From NCBI GenBank assembly GCA_025642065.1, contig JAODUP010000702.1, positions 185,001-249,000 of the forward strand: DNA of 64,000 bases. The letters run 5' to 3'. The DNA comes from Paralvinella palmiformis. Lineage: Eukaryota; Annelida; Polychaeta; Terebellida; Alvinellidae. Of the stretch, positions 25,183 through 39,318 are shown in pieces. Under the pieces are notes generated by a model that saw only the letters and a list, made by a program, of their open reading frames with translations, was not told the DNA's origin and made no database searches. Position numbers and translations under genes: made by a program. The stretch's first letter is position 1. Each line of letters starts with the position of its first letter.

Positions 25183-27137
25183 ATGGTTATGGCGAAACAA
25201 GATCAATTCCGTGCTGGAAGATGTGATCCACGTAAAAAGACTTGGGCTGAAATATGGTATGAGTTTTGTACAAATACAACAGTTCATGGATTGAAGCAAA
25301 TTGTCGAACACCAGCCATATGTGTTTAGAAGGTAGGTCATTATGTTTAATTGACTTGCCACAACAGAATAGCATAACCACTTCATTCTCTAGCGATCCTC
25401 TAGTTTATTAAGCAGACTTTTATTTGTTCTATTTTCAACAGCAAAAGAATAAAATTAGCTGTTATTATAAATCATTCGTATTTTAAATCTTTATCCAGGT
25501 TTACATGGATAGTCCTAGTCTTGACGGGTTTAGCGCTATTTCTTTATCAAATGACGACTGCCATCATTTATTATTATTCTTTTCCCGTCTCCGTGAATGT
25601 GAAGATTAATTACAACAAATCAATTAGATTTCCGGCGGTTACCATTTGTAATCAGAATGCCTTCAGGTTGGTATATCATCTATGACCACAAACACAGAAT
25701 CATATTTATAGAGACCATATATTAAGTATAAATATGACCCTATTCCAATATAATGTATTTACTGTTTCTCATGCAATTACCAGATAATATTTTATTAAAA
25801 TTGGGAGTCTATTTAATATGCAATTGTGCATGTGCCATTTGTATTTGTTTGTGTGTGTTTTTGACGAAGGATGATCAGTAATCGGCAATTACAGTGAAGA
25901 ATCATAAGTTTCAAATATTGTCTATCATTATCTATTCCTGCAGAAAGACTCTGGCTGCAGAACATGGTTGGTATTTCCTTCTGTCAGATATATTTTCTGC
26001 TGATAACATCAGTGATGTAGATGTTAATAAATATATTTCATCGGATTTGAAGTTGTACGATATATTTGAACAAATTGGTCATAATAAAAGCGATCTTATA
26101 ATAAGGTGAGTGGATTTTGTAATATATTCGTAACAAAGTGTTCTGTAATATCTGTCAATTAACTTAGTAAAATGGCAAATATGTGGTACAATTTGTTTCT
26201 AGTTGTTTGTGGGACAGTCAGCCATGTTCTATTGATGACTTCAGTATGACGATGACAGATTATGGAAAGTGTTACACATTCAATGCAGATCCAGACCAAC
26301 GAAGATATGCTTGGAGAACTGGTTAGTTTGAAGTGTAAACGGAATTATATAAATATTGATATAGTTGTTTGAATTTAAAAAAAAGGTTTCTTTTAAACGA
26401 AACAAGTGTTACCAGGAAAAATTTATTAATTATTACATCATGCCCATATTAGTTATTTGACTCTGAAATGCCGCTACTGGTTTTGTTTTCTGCAATTACA
26501 ATATCAATGTATATGTTGTGACAAATAGAATGGGTAAAGTTGTATTTATTGGCAAAATTAAATAAGTATCGAACATGCACGATATTATGTGTATCAATAT
26601 ATAAAGATCAACATTAAGATCAATTAAAATCACCAAAATATATTAATGAAATAAAGGTTCTTCATTATACATTTTCTAAAGAGCTCTTCCAACAAACAAA
26701 TTTACCTGTGCAAATCGCACAGAAAGTAATTAAAGTAGTTTATTTTAACTGGATGATATACAGTTAACCAAATAAACATCAGTGTTTAAAGTTGAATTCT
26801 TACTTTTAGTTTTAGTTTAGGTGTAAACAAGTGCTACTTATACACAATTATAAAAGTAAATACCGTTTATTTAAACAATATTTACATCTAAAGGTGCTGA
26901 AGGTAGTCTACGTGTGGTGCTTAATGTTGAACAATACGAATACATGCCCGGACCTAATCAAGGAGCAGGTGTTCGAGTTCATATTCACGATCAACAAGAG
27001 ATGCCTTTGATGAAGGATTTTGGAATAGCGGTTGCTCCTGGAAGCCATGCCCTACTCGGAATGACAATGATTAAGGTAAATATAGATGTAGGAGATGTGT
27101 TAAGTTGTTCGCCACATACAGTATGCCTGTAGTTTCG

Positions 27138-27209
<72 letters not shown>

Positions 27210-28194
27210 TGTGTATTGCTACTTTGTTTTTATTTTAGCTAAATCACTTCAGTGATTCCATAATGAGTTAGTGTACATGGTCTTACATGGTCAACAAACT
27301 GTAATTTTTGTGAACAACCTGAGGGTCTATAAAAGGCCCAACGTTTCACTTAGCTTAGAGAAGAAATTCGAGGCCAGACTAGTGGGACGTGTATCGATAT
27401 ATATGGTTCAAATAGGTAGGATTTATTTAGTTATTCGAACCCAGAATAAAGCTGAGGTCAGCATCTGAGGTGTCGAAATGTTTTATATACAGGTTTCTTT
27501 TGGACCACAGAAAATTACTGTTGAATGTAAACTGTGGTGTCAAAGTAGTTATGATATGTATGTAGTAAGACACCATTGAACCACACGCACGTGTTGTTTG
27601 CTGCGAGCTGTGGTATCAAATGGTATGTTTTTACGTGCTTCCGCTTTTTGTACTTAGCTTGCATGTAGCCGCTTCCCTGTAGGCATGACATATTTGTCGC
27701 GTACGAAAAGTCAATTAGCTGGTCCCACAGGCTGATGAGTAGCCCAGAAACATGTATATGTATACGCATACATCTATCAATATGTGGAGGTGTGGAAGAT
27801 TTAATATTTAGATTAATGTATGTATAATTGTACTTATATTTAGATTTATGGAGGTAGGTATCAAAGGATGTTTAGATATGTTGATGCTCTGCGCCTGTTG
27901 CCTTTCTATATATATCCTAAAACACACACACACACGTTGACAGGGTATGGAATCATTTACGTAATTAATATCCGTAAAAGTATTTCCTTTGTCTTTAAAT
28001 TAAATGGTAGTATAATCAAATACATTTTTAATAAAAAGCACCTGCTAAAACACCTTCTTATTAAAAACTACACACATACACACGCATACACGCATACCCC
28101 CACCCCACATACACCCCACACGCACACACACACACATACAACCGCCCCCACACAAACACAGACAGACACACACAACACACACACACACACACAC

Positions 28195-28236
<42 letters not shown>

Positions 28237-31200
28237 GCGCACACATATACATACACTATACGCACATTCAAACAGGAATCTACAGACAAACACTTTTTTC
28301 TTTCGTACTTTCGTTGTACAGTTTTCTTATCTGTTAATATTTCAGGTGCAGAATCTTCCCTATCCATATGGTGTTTGCGATGACAATGAGAAATTAAATT
28401 ATTTCAAACTATATACAAAGAATAACTGTCTGCAAGAATGTAGACAAAAGCATTTAGAAGCCCAATGCAACTGCAGACATATAAATATGAGAAATGAAAC
28501 AGGTATTTATGTAATATTTGTTTCTCGTGCAGCTTAATAAGAGGATAGTAGGTAGTGATATACACGATAAATGCAACTTCTGTTTATTAATAATATTACT
28601 TTTCCTTTATTTCAGGCCATACGGAATTTTGTAGTCTAAACAATTACCAAAACTGTGCTCTTACAACCCTTAGTAAGTAGTAACATTCTAGTAAGTAGTA
28701 ACATTCTATAATAATATTAAAATATTCCACATAAATGAACAAATAACTAAACAAACATAATTTTTTCATTTAGGTGTATTCAACCAGAACCTCAGTACTT
28801 GTAATTGTCCCATATCTTGCAAAATTGAATCCTTCAATCTGTTTAACTCAGTCAGCAAAATATCGGAATTTGATGCACGCAATCTTCTTAACAGCCCATT
28901 AACATCATCACTTCAAGTAAAGTACTTGACAGCAGCAGAGATTACACAGAAGGTAAACAAGAAAATAGTGGAAAGTGACAACCTAATAGTCAGGAATTTA
29001 AAACATGCTGTTGATAAACTGGACAAATCTCTTGACCTTATCTCCAGAGGATTATCTTATTTGGAAGTATCAATTGAGGATCTGTTTCACGTTCTTGACC
29101 AGCGAATACAGTTTCACAGAGTGACAGGTCTAGATAAAGTAAAGTATATAATGGAACATGATTTTGTCAGAGGTTGGACGATAATAGAAGAACGAACGTT
29201 GCCCTATTTGACTTTTGGATTTTATGAGTTACGCGGAAGCTATCGTCGAATTATTGAAAAACTCCAGAATAATATAAACGGCACTGAACAAGAAAGATTT
29301 CTTGCACTTGCATCTTGGGAACAAATGGAAAATATATTCCTTGATAAGCTAGATATTCTTCAAAGAGCATCTGACAATATTACGGACGTACACAACGCGT
29401 ACAAATCTGGTGAGCCTTTATTGACATATATATCCTCATTACATCGAAGATACGACATGACTTGGATAACAGTTGAATTGTTACAGGCCAGAATTAAAGA
29501 TAAAGGATATGACCAAGATAAATATTACAGAAATATAATATGGCGAATGGGACATATTAATGACACGATTCACACTTATCTACTGATGGCTGAAACATTT
29601 ATCAAGACAGGAAATATTAATGAGAGTTTGTGGGACGACACCGATTGGTTGTTCCGAAAGGCATGCGTTAGATACAACTATTATGTATTTTTGTACAAAG
29701 ACAGAATTGTCAACGGTCCTCTAGACGTGGTTAAGGAGAGAATAAGAGAGTTTGATTTGCTGAATAGACGGCTGCTCGAAGCTAAAAATTCGTTGTTAAT
29801 GACAACTGTAATGCTTCATGAAAATATTGGAACAATGATGACCTCATCGTGGTTGACTATCAGAGAGCTAACGCAAAAAACAATGACTTACATCAGTGAT
29901 ATTCAAGAAAGGAAAACAAACATAGCAAGCTATGTCTTATCACCGAAGGTAACACATGACATAGAATCTATTAAGCAATATTTTTCCACTTTACGATCAG
30001 GTGGACTAACTATGCTAGCCAAAATACAACGATTGCGATCTGAAGTTGAACACATCTGGATGAACATGTTAACGGAGTACACAACAGCACCGTTTTATAG
30101 AAAGGTTCATGACGATTTTGTCGCCTTCCTGAATGATTCAAAGTTCTATCTGCCGTATTTTGCTAATCTTCTAGATATTGAGGTGGAGAGTCTCGATAAC
30201 ATTAGCACATCCGAGATTGAATACCGCCTTAATGCAGATTTTAGCGTAACAAATATACAGGATAAGATACAAACTACTGAAGTGAGTTTTACACATATAA
30301 GTAACTGGACAAATATAGCGAGAATACTGGATATGAATGATGAATCGCTGATGACGGCACTAGAAATATATATAATATCCATGAAGAATTTCCTGGAAGT
30401 TGTGAAGATAGACGCAGGTTTCTATTTGTGAGTTATTTATGTTATTAGGGAAGAAGTTCGATATTACTATGAAGTAATTAAACTTATTAGAGCTGATGGT
30501 TATCGTTGTTTCTCATATTTTGCATTTAAAAATTAGGTTGTGAAGATGAAACAACTGTTGCTTTGAATTAATGTGATTAACATTTTAACTTGTTCATCAA
30601 TAAATTTTCATTGATTGAACAGGGCCGTTATTAATCATGTTTATTTTTCATAGTTAATATTATTTTTAATTTTGATTGACCATTATTACCTAAATCTGTA
30701 AAACCTAAAATAATTCCTTGACATTAGCTCATTAACATTTTATCAAGTTCTGCACAAATGGAAAGAATATGGCTGCTGATTGATTATTATAAATTGATAT
30801 TTTGTTTTCAAAAGTATGATTTTAATATTTTTAGTGTGACAATTATGTGACAAAAGTGTGCTTGTATGTTTTATTTATTTGAAAATATTTCACGGACATG
30901 ATGAATATATTGTATTTTGTAATTCATAAGATGTGACAAGCATTATTTAGAAACATCTGCATTATTTCGATTATTCCATCATTCTATTTTCTCTGAACAG
31001 AAATAATTTTATCCAGCTAGATGTCTTCATGCAAGAACTGAGTTATGAGGAAATTACTCAGCAGCGGGCTTATGACTCTATTAATGTATTAGGTAAGTTG
31101 TGTTAGCTTAATGGTTTTATTTATTTATATTTATCAAAGCGTTGTTAATATTTGATCGAACCAATCTTCAAAATATTTCAGGTGACATCGGCGGCTCTGT

Positions 31201-31294
31201 TGGTTTGTTTCTAGGTGCCAGCGTACTGAGTGTGGCTGAAGTAATTGACGTTTGGTTTTGGCAGATCTTTCAGCTCACATTTAAGTCAAATTAG
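25183..31294 (+). CDS. DEG/ENaC family cation channel subunit, ten coding exons, 950 residues
   Basis: Trimeric, usually amiloride-sensitive cation channel family with two membrane helices and a large extracellular part. My exon model is 25183-25331, 25499-25666, 25944-26105, 26203-26321, 26894-27075, 28346-28502, 28616-28672, 28774-30427, 31001-31092 and 31182-31294. All introns are GT/AG, phases match, and no internal stop occurs. The His-Gly gating motif is H35-G36. TM1 is about 52-73, followed by FPAVTICNQNAFR (94-106). The cysteine-rich domain follows, with KLYTKNNCLQECRQKHLEAQ and CNCPISC. The pre-TM2 strand is FIQLDVFMQELSYEEITQQR, then GLFLGAS (921-927, G-x-S filter) and TM2, with a cytoplasmic tail of only about 10 residues. 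Exon 8 inserts about 500 extra residues. The start is the ATG at 25183, in frame with the family motif. Ligand unknown. Some related channels are gated by acid, peptides or mechanical force. Confidence 0.93.
27141..27207. repeat. (TA)n array in intron 5
   Basis: Pure TA run within the DEG/ENaC gene, matching the one in duplication copy A. Confidence 0.97.
27225..27935 (+). repeat. Dispersed repeat family 'BRE', copy 2 (in intron 5)
   Basis: Shares the ordered blocks listed for copy 1. It also has the AAATCACTTC block at its 5' end (compare 53723) and the region around GACATATTTGTCGCGTACGAAA (compare 52946). It ends in a CA run. It lies wholly inside the intron between exons 5 and 6 of the channel gene. 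Confidence 0.8.
28068..28232. repeat. (CA)n-rich and (TA)n arrays in intron 5
   Basis: CA-rich imperfect array followed by pure TA at 28203-28232. Several overlapping frames here (Thr-His, Cys-Val, Tyr-Ile) are artefacts. Confidence 0.95.
28774..30427 (+). other. Giant exon 8 encoding an inserted extracellular domain
   Basis: This 1654-base exon makes residues 331-882 of the channel. It starts within the last thumb cysteines (CNCPISC), runs through FNLFNSVSKISEF, and ends at AGFY just before the pre-TM2 strand. In ordinary family members those two points are close together. The roughly 500 inserted residues look mainly helical. They are rich in Glu/Lys/Leu/Ile heptad-like stretches (DKLDKSLDLI, VKERIREFDLLNRRLLEAK). 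They hold seven N-glycosylation sequons (NGT, NIT, NDT, NES, NDS, NIS, NWT), but I saw only one cysteine in the inserted part (KACVRY). I do not recognise a known domain. Confidence 0.85.
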
Positions 31295-31401
31295 AATTAA
31301 ATGCATTGACAGCGTGTAATACTGTTATTAATGATTACAAAGAGTTCGTTTTGCTCCATAACTACCAAAGACAGAACAGGTAACAACTTTGCATGTGCAT
31401 A

Positions 31402-31407
31402 AATAAA
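31402..31407 (+). terminator. Candidate polyadenylation signal AATAAA
   Basis: AATAAA repeated in tandem (AATAAATAAATAA), about 108 bases after the channel stop codon. Positional evidence only. Confidence 0.45.
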
Positions 31408-31419
31408 TAAATAAGTGAA

Positions 31420-32020
31420 CCTTATTTGTTAGTTTGTATTCAAAGGTACAATGCATAATGTATTTAAATTATGTATGAGAATTCTTTACATAACTAAACA
31501 TTTTATTCTAAACATAAAGTTGTGCCCTCATTTAAGGATTTCTAACTTTTATTAAGAAATTTGTATGTTTTATATCCTCCTTCATATAGGCATAATTTTA
31601 CTATCAACTAATAAAGAGTATATCAACATCACCATATTATTTTAATTGATATATTTTAACGATAAAATTAGGAAAATATTAATTAAAAGGAAATACCTGT
31701 TCAGTTTAGGATTAACACTCCGTTCTTTTACTCAATTATATCTGATGGGTTAGTCTACGAATATGGCTTAATGGGATGTTAATTTTCATCTTTCCGACAC
31801 TTAGTTATTGGTAAAGTAATATTAAATGTTGAATTACTAAGTTTGTAAGCTGATTAATTATTCTTGTAGATAGTTGAAGTTATGAACATTTGAAACATCA
31901 ACATCAGCAAAAACACACAGATGGTAACATATTTTACAATATGTCAAAATATATCTTGTATAGTGATAATGATTGTTATTATTATTATTATTATTAATGA
32001 AAATGGTACTACTACTACTG

Positions 32021-32062
<42 letters not shown>

Positions 32063-32911
32063 TACTAATAATAATAATAATAATAACAAAAGTCATAATA
32101 ATCATAACAATAATATTAATAATAATAATTGTTTGAACCACAAATGATGCTGACTTTTTGTGAAAGCAACAACGTATCCGGAAGTATATTACTCTCAAAG
32201 TAAGAGCATGATAACACAAATGTTATTTGGTTGTAGTTATGCTCTAAAATATAAAATCATAATGGATCTGATTTCGCGATAAAAAGGAATTTTTAAAATT
32301 TTAGTTATACGATTGGTTGTATTGCTATGTATTGTATTCGATGCGACGACGCACGTACGGCAAATACAAGGATCGTTTACATAGATTAATCTGTAATACT
32401 AATTCAGAATTTAATTTAGCTATACAGGTTGCTTAAGTATTGCACAACGCCAATGCTACGTATATATCTATAATTTAGTTTAGCCTCTATTAAAACTACG
32501 CTATATATGATTGCCGACGATATCAATATTTATGGATAATATTTGAAATAGAATATAAACTCGAACATTCTGTACGGTATTTTGAGGCGTTATATCCACG
32601 AAGAATGCTACTATAAACAACACGGCGGATTTCAGAATAAGCAACATACAACTTAGAATAATTAGACAAATATTATTGAATATCAGTAAATACTGTATTT
32701 TTACTATTTGCAATAAATATATGTTACAGAAATTAGTATTGAAATTGGGTTACCTTATTGCTTACATATTTCCTCTGGAAGGAAATATCATGTTTAATGT
32801 TTCCAGAATTATAAAAGATTATAAATCCTAAATGAAATTAACCCTTGTAATTGCTTACTACTTATGATGGAAATGACACTGATGATGATTGCAATGATGA
32901 TGATGATGACG

Positions 32912-32981
<70 letters not shown>

Positions 32982-34203
32982 TAATAATTATACTAATCAT
33001 AATACCAATAATAACATTAAGAATAATTATACTAAAAATAATAATAAGAATAAATTAAGGCCAGATTTAAGACAAATTAACTTACCCTCAATCTAGAAGT
33101 AAAATACTCATAATCTTACTTGTGAACGTAATAAAACACAAAGTATATAAAAATATAGTTGAAAAATAAGTCTAACAAATTAATATATTTTAATAAAGTT
33201 GATCATGGGATTTCTTTTTAATTGAGAATAAAATAAAATAAATAATTGCATCTTCACTGATTTGGGAGTATGTAGATTTTCATTTAGCAATTACTGCTCG
33301 GTCTTCTGACGAAGTTATACATAAGTCTTTATTATAGCCACAGTATGGTTTTCAGTACTTAATGTTTTGATTTGTAAATTTACGACTTTTCAGTGATGGT
33401 GTAACTTTTTACCGAGGTCTTGTTTTCTGTTGAGTATTGAATACAACTAGCTGTTAGGTTTGACTTCTGATATTTATTTCAAACGTCTTAATCAATGCAA
33501 ACGAAACGGGTTACATTTGATATAAAGCTGCGTGCGTCATCGTCAAAGTATTCTTGGATTTGTTTGTTTACCCCATTTTATTACATCTTGCCTAAATTAA
33601 CACTTCTCTAAGTCTTTCTATAAGTATTCCGATAACTAGAATTAAAACTTATTTCATTATCGACATTAGCTTAATTAATGTAAAAGTTGCATTTTTGGGA
33701 ATATGTTTTATTAGGATGAATGCAGATTTACGACTTTTATCATTGTATGTCAATGATCAGCCGCGTTTTCATTAAAGTTGATATTTCCATTGGAAATATA
33801 TTCACATATTTGTCTGTTATGAAATTAGTATCAGTTTCGAATGGAATTAACCTGCTTTAGTTAGTAAATCATTCTAAGAAATGTTAATTATTTATGTAAA
33901 TTCTGGATGATTTGTTGCAGTTCTGATTAAAGTTTTATGCTGGAAAATCTTCATTTTGTCACGAGATGAAACATCGAAACATTAAATGGTACATTATGAT
34001 TATTTTAAAGATAAGATATAGATAAATGTATGATGTATGACGATTTATGTATGATATGTTTCATTAATATTATTAACAAATAAATATTCATTTAGACGAA
34101 CATCAGCTGTCATTCTAATTGTAAAGCAAAATGCCAATATTTTAAGAGGTTTGAATTTCTTTATGAAAGTTCTGTGCAAAGGTTTTTTTTTTAAATTGGT
34201 TGT

Positions 34204-34205
<2 letters not shown>
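31420..34205. other. Non-coding stretch with trinucleotide arrays
   Basis: No gene supported. (ATT)n, (ACT)n and (AAT)n arrays lie at about 31975-32130. A long (AAT)n lies at about 32911-32980. The poly-Asn, poly-Ile and poly-Thr frames are artefacts. Confidence 0.65.
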
Positions 34206-34302
<97 letters not shown>

Positions 34303-34321
34303 ACACACACACACATATACG

Positions 34322-34389
<68 letters not shown>

Positions 34390-34400
34390 TACACATATAT
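34206..34400. repeat. (AC)n/(AT)n compound microsatellite
   Basis: AC repeats at 34206-34340 with a few T/G interruptions, then AT at about 34341-34369, then AC again. Confidence 0.97.
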
Positions 34401-34404
34401 ACAT

Positions 34405-34640
34405 ATACTTGATGTAAGTTCTTTGTGTACTGTTAATGGGTAGAGTTTCTTTATAACACATGATGTAAGCCTGGTTAGATGTTCTGGTAACAAAGTGAGC
34501 AGCTATGTTCTGTAGACCCTGTAGCTTGCTCAATATGGAATACAGTAATCTGTGGAGGAATGATTTGCAATATCCCACTCCTGAAATTAAATTTTCAAGA
34601 CTGATAACCAGGCATGTCAATATTTTTAATAGTCACTACC
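34405..34640 (-). mobile_element. CR1/L2-type fragment
   Basis: The minus-strand translation includes ILSKLQGLQNIAAHFVTRT, the well-known region downstream of the RT in CR1/L2 elements (KLQ-x-x-QN-x-AA-R). It is followed by a short degenerate continuation. Fragment only, with the AC/AT array on its 3' side. Confidence 0.65.
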
Positions 34641-36005
34641 GCGAAGATTCTAGAAAGTCCGTGTTCTATTCCTTGACTGCTCTAGCTACGATGATAACTT
34701 ACAGGTCCCCAATTAAAACAATACATATTTTGACAGCAGTTTCACAGGTATAACTCAGAGGCTACATATAGACAAACAAACCGTTTATATATGCTGTAAT
34801 TACTTGAACAGTAAAACTCCGGATTAATTTATACTGTTAATAATATATCAAATTTCTATAACTAGCAGGAAGCCGCTAAAGACTGTGTATAATATAAAAT
34901 CAATTAATAATACATCCTCTACTGAATTTAGTTCTAAACCTATGATAGTTAAACGTCGTAAACTAGCTTGATATTTATCAAAGAATAATAATATTGATAT
35001 TCCTATTTATAGACTATTTGTGAGTTGATGAAACAGTTTGAGGTACTTATATCTGTATGTTATCTAAATATTTAATCTATGAGGATTAAATCCATGCCTT
35101 GGTTTATTATGTTGTATCGCGAGGTGTTGATGAATTAGTACACACTGAAACGAGGCTTGAAACTGACATTAGTCAGCTTATTATAAATGAATTCATTCCT
35201 GGAAGTTATGAGTTTCATAACATTGCTCTTTAAAAGCGGTGGTGGTAAGGGCACTAAGTCAGAGACAAATGCAGCATATACACATTTTGAAAAGGTTGAA
35301 TGTATCATAAATATAGGTAAAATTGCATTTAAAATTTCTTTTGTATATATTGTTCCTCTCTTTCTAAATAAAATGAATTTATAAATCTAATATTCTCTAA
35401 AATTGCTTTAAATACCTAGATAGCCTAGCCATTATCCCATACGATCCTATGTCGACGGGTGATTTAAATTTCCATGTGGATGATGTCAATTGTTGTGCTC
35501 CTTGGTACTCAAAAAGGAGTGATTACCGGTGTCAAACTGCCTTAACGGTGACTAGTGAAATAAATACACTATTATTCGAGGAAGAAGAAATGTTTGTCTT
35601 TTAACAAAGATAGAATACTATCGAAGAGGTAAAGAAAACCTAATAATTAAGAAAGAGCTCGATGAAAACTAATTCAAATCTATATCTACTGTATTTCTAT
35701 GAAAATTGATGAATTAATGTATCATATATATCATTATTTAAGTAAAATTCTAACTATTGAATAATAATTAAAAAAACATTACATATCATTGAAAAATAAA
35801 ACTTTCTCAGTAATATGTAATACTTGCTAGCCAGAAGGTATGGAACTCATCCTATCAAAGGGAACTATATCTAATATAGTACATTTTGAGTGGGCACACT
35901 TGTCAAATAACAATATTGTGTCAGTACTATACCTGGATAACTATAATGATGGTTTACCTTTATACCAAATTCCCATTTTAATGATAACATAAAGCCCATG
36001 CATGC
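34641..36005. other. Non-coding stretch, nothing recognised
   Basis: AT-rich DNA with no supported gene or repeat family. Confidence 0.55.
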
Positions 36006-36007
36006 AC

Positions 36008-36008
<1 letters not shown>

Positions 36009-36092
<84 letters not shown>
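36009..36092. repeat. (TA)n array
   Basis: Pure TA run of about 84 bp. Confidence 0.97.
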
Positions 36093-36095
<3 letters not shown>

Positions 36096-36541
36096 GTCAT
36101 TCTATATATAAGTATATGTTATCACCTGACTACTTCAGATTGTATAAATATATTTATATAAACACAATTGTTAGGTTTCACGAAACAAATTTTTCCAGAG
36201 TTACACCTCCTTGAAGAGTTATGGGATATCTCTAATTACGACGCTTATGAAATCATGCTTACCGTTTTAGCCCTTTTTGCACCCGGATAACATTTTAATT
36301 AATGGGTATAGAGAAATGAAATGATCAGGGTTGAAAACTGTGTCATACATATATCAACACCTTCAATAAAATCAAGCTAAGAATATACCTGTGGTTGCAA
36401 TTTCAAGCAACAATCTCAAGCAAAAGCTATCTTGAATCTGGACAATTATAATCTCTGTACATTAGAGTAATAATAAGCTGCATGACGGGCATACACATAT
36501 AACCTCTTCCGTGAATTAAACCACAGAAACCTGAAAACAGT

Positions 36542-36757
36542 ATGTTTCTGCTTTGTTGTGAGTTCATATCAGCAAATGGAATGGGTCGGAGGCGAAATAT
36601 AATTATGGGATCTATCCATGTGGTAATATTCGATTTGGAGACGGTATTAAGTACCCCTTATATTCTTGTAAGCGAAGAATATTATAAGAAAAAACCCAGC
36701 AGCTACAATCTACCAGTATGTTCCTAACTGGACACATGTTATGTGTGGGATGAGTAG
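36542..36757 (+). pseudogene. Possible transposase-like fragment
   Basis: The open frame includes VIFDLETVLSTPYILVSEEY, then YKKKPSSYNL and, after a stop, CYVWDE. The pattern FDL-x-x-VL-x-TP ... YY-x-(R/K)-x-x-x-x-YNL ... WDE resembles DDE-type proteins common in invertebrate genomes, but I cannot name the family with confidence. It ends directly at the first base of a DEG/ENaC exon copy. Confidence 0.3.
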
Positions 36758-37190
36758 AAAGACTCTGGCTGCAGAACATGGCTGGTATTTCCTTCTATCT
36801 GATTTATTTTCTACTGGTAACATCAGTGATGTAAATCTTGCTAAATATAATTCATGCGAATTGAAGTTGTATGGTATATTTGAATCAATTGGTCATAATA
36901 CAAGTAACCTTATTACAAGGTGAGTAGTCTAAGATTAATACTATTCACAAGTAAAATAATAATTAATATTTTATAACAAACTTGTTCTTGTAACAGACAT
37001 GTCTGTAATATTTAACAATTTATTACGTTAAAAGGTCAACTGATGGCACTATTTGTTTCTATTTATGTGTGGGACAGACAGTCGGCCATGTTATTTTTGA
37101 TGATTTAAACAGGACGATGACGGATAACGGAAAGTGTTAATGGAGATCCAGAACAACAAAGATCTGTTTGGAGAACTGGTTAGTTAGATG
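36758..37190 (+). pseudogene. DEG/ENaC pseudogene fragment, copy C (exons 3 and 4)
   Basis: Exon 3 (36758-36919) is 162 bases long like its homologues. It keeps an open frame (KTLAAEHGWYFLLSDLFSTG) and a GTGAGT donor. Exon 4 follows at about 37068-37184 but is broken. Its AG acceptor is changed (TTTCTAG to TTTCTAT), the frame is shifted, and bases are missing before the GGAGAACTG/GTTAG donor. Intron sequence similar to the intact gene continues to about 37520. No exons 1, 2 or 5-10 were found nearby. It is more diverged from the intact gene than copy A is. Confidence 0.85.
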
Positions 37191-37545
37191 TAAATGGTAT
37201 GATGCAAATATTGACATTGTTGCTCAAAGTTAAACAAATCTACATCATTTTACGGAAATATTCGGTGAAATGAGGAAAAACATATTGATCATTATAAGTC
37301 CTCATTAGTGTTTTAACTATTGAATATCACTGATGATCTTTCCCCACATTTACAATATAACTAGATATTTTATGATATATAGAAAGGGTAAAGTTTCTAT
37401 CTTAACCGGATTTAGTCGTGGGAAAGCTAGACTCGTATATTAAGTGTCCGATAATGCCTTTGATAAAAGATGATAAATGTCGCATTTATTGCCGAAGTTA
37501 AATAATTATTGAACATTTGTAAAATATTCATCATGTAAGTATTAC

Positions 37546-38325
<780 letters not shown>

Positions 38326-38329
38326 AGAG

Positions 38330-38495
38330 AATGGTTCCTTACTCCTAATGGGTCAGTAAAATATGTTTTCAACAAATGCAATAATAATATTGTATATGTC
38401 ACATCACTAATTAGATATGCCTTCTGTGATCTTCAGAATATACAATGCCTAATTGTATTATTTACGCAAGTGTCACAGACAGGCGTTTGTTAGAC
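38330..38495 (+). mobile_element. CR1/L2-type fragment
   Basis: The translation LTPNGSVKYVFNKC, then VTSLIRYAFCDLQNIQCL, aligns with ITPNGSVNNLGVIFDGC and VTSVCRPAYYRLRNIHCL in the copy at 41820-41960. Short relic without RT motifs. Confidence 0.6.

Positions 38496-39318
<823 letters not shown>

Larger units (their letters stand above)
22230..27210 (+). repeat. Segmental duplication, copy B
   Basis: Partner of 15940-21100. It carries the intact 5' half (exons 1-5) of the DEG/ENaC gene. At about 24530-24541 the two blocks that flank the Tc1/TA insertion in copy A are nearly adjacent, so this works as an empty site. Confidence 0.85.

Noticed and set aside
27076..28345. Extra exon in intron 5 (65-codon frame at 27271-27468 and others)
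   Set aside because: The sequence belongs to a BRE repeat copy and microsatellites. Exons 5 and 6 join in phase without it.
30146..30382. 78-codon minus-strand ORF
   Set aside because: Shadow of channel exon 8 on the opposite strand.
30428..30431. TGA at the end of the exon 8 frame as a true stop giving a truncated channel
   Set aside because: The TGA is created by the GTGAGT donor. Splicing at 30427 joins in phase to the pre-TM2 exon with clear family motifs.
32851..33096. Poly-Asn, poly-Ile and poly-Asp ORFs
   Set aside because: Translation of the (AAT)n array in three frames.
34045..34620. 191-codon minus-strand ORF
   Set aside because: Most of it is the translation of an AC/AT microsatellite (Cys-Val and Tyr-Ile runs). 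Only the 34405-34640 end is meaningful, as a CR1/L2 fragment.
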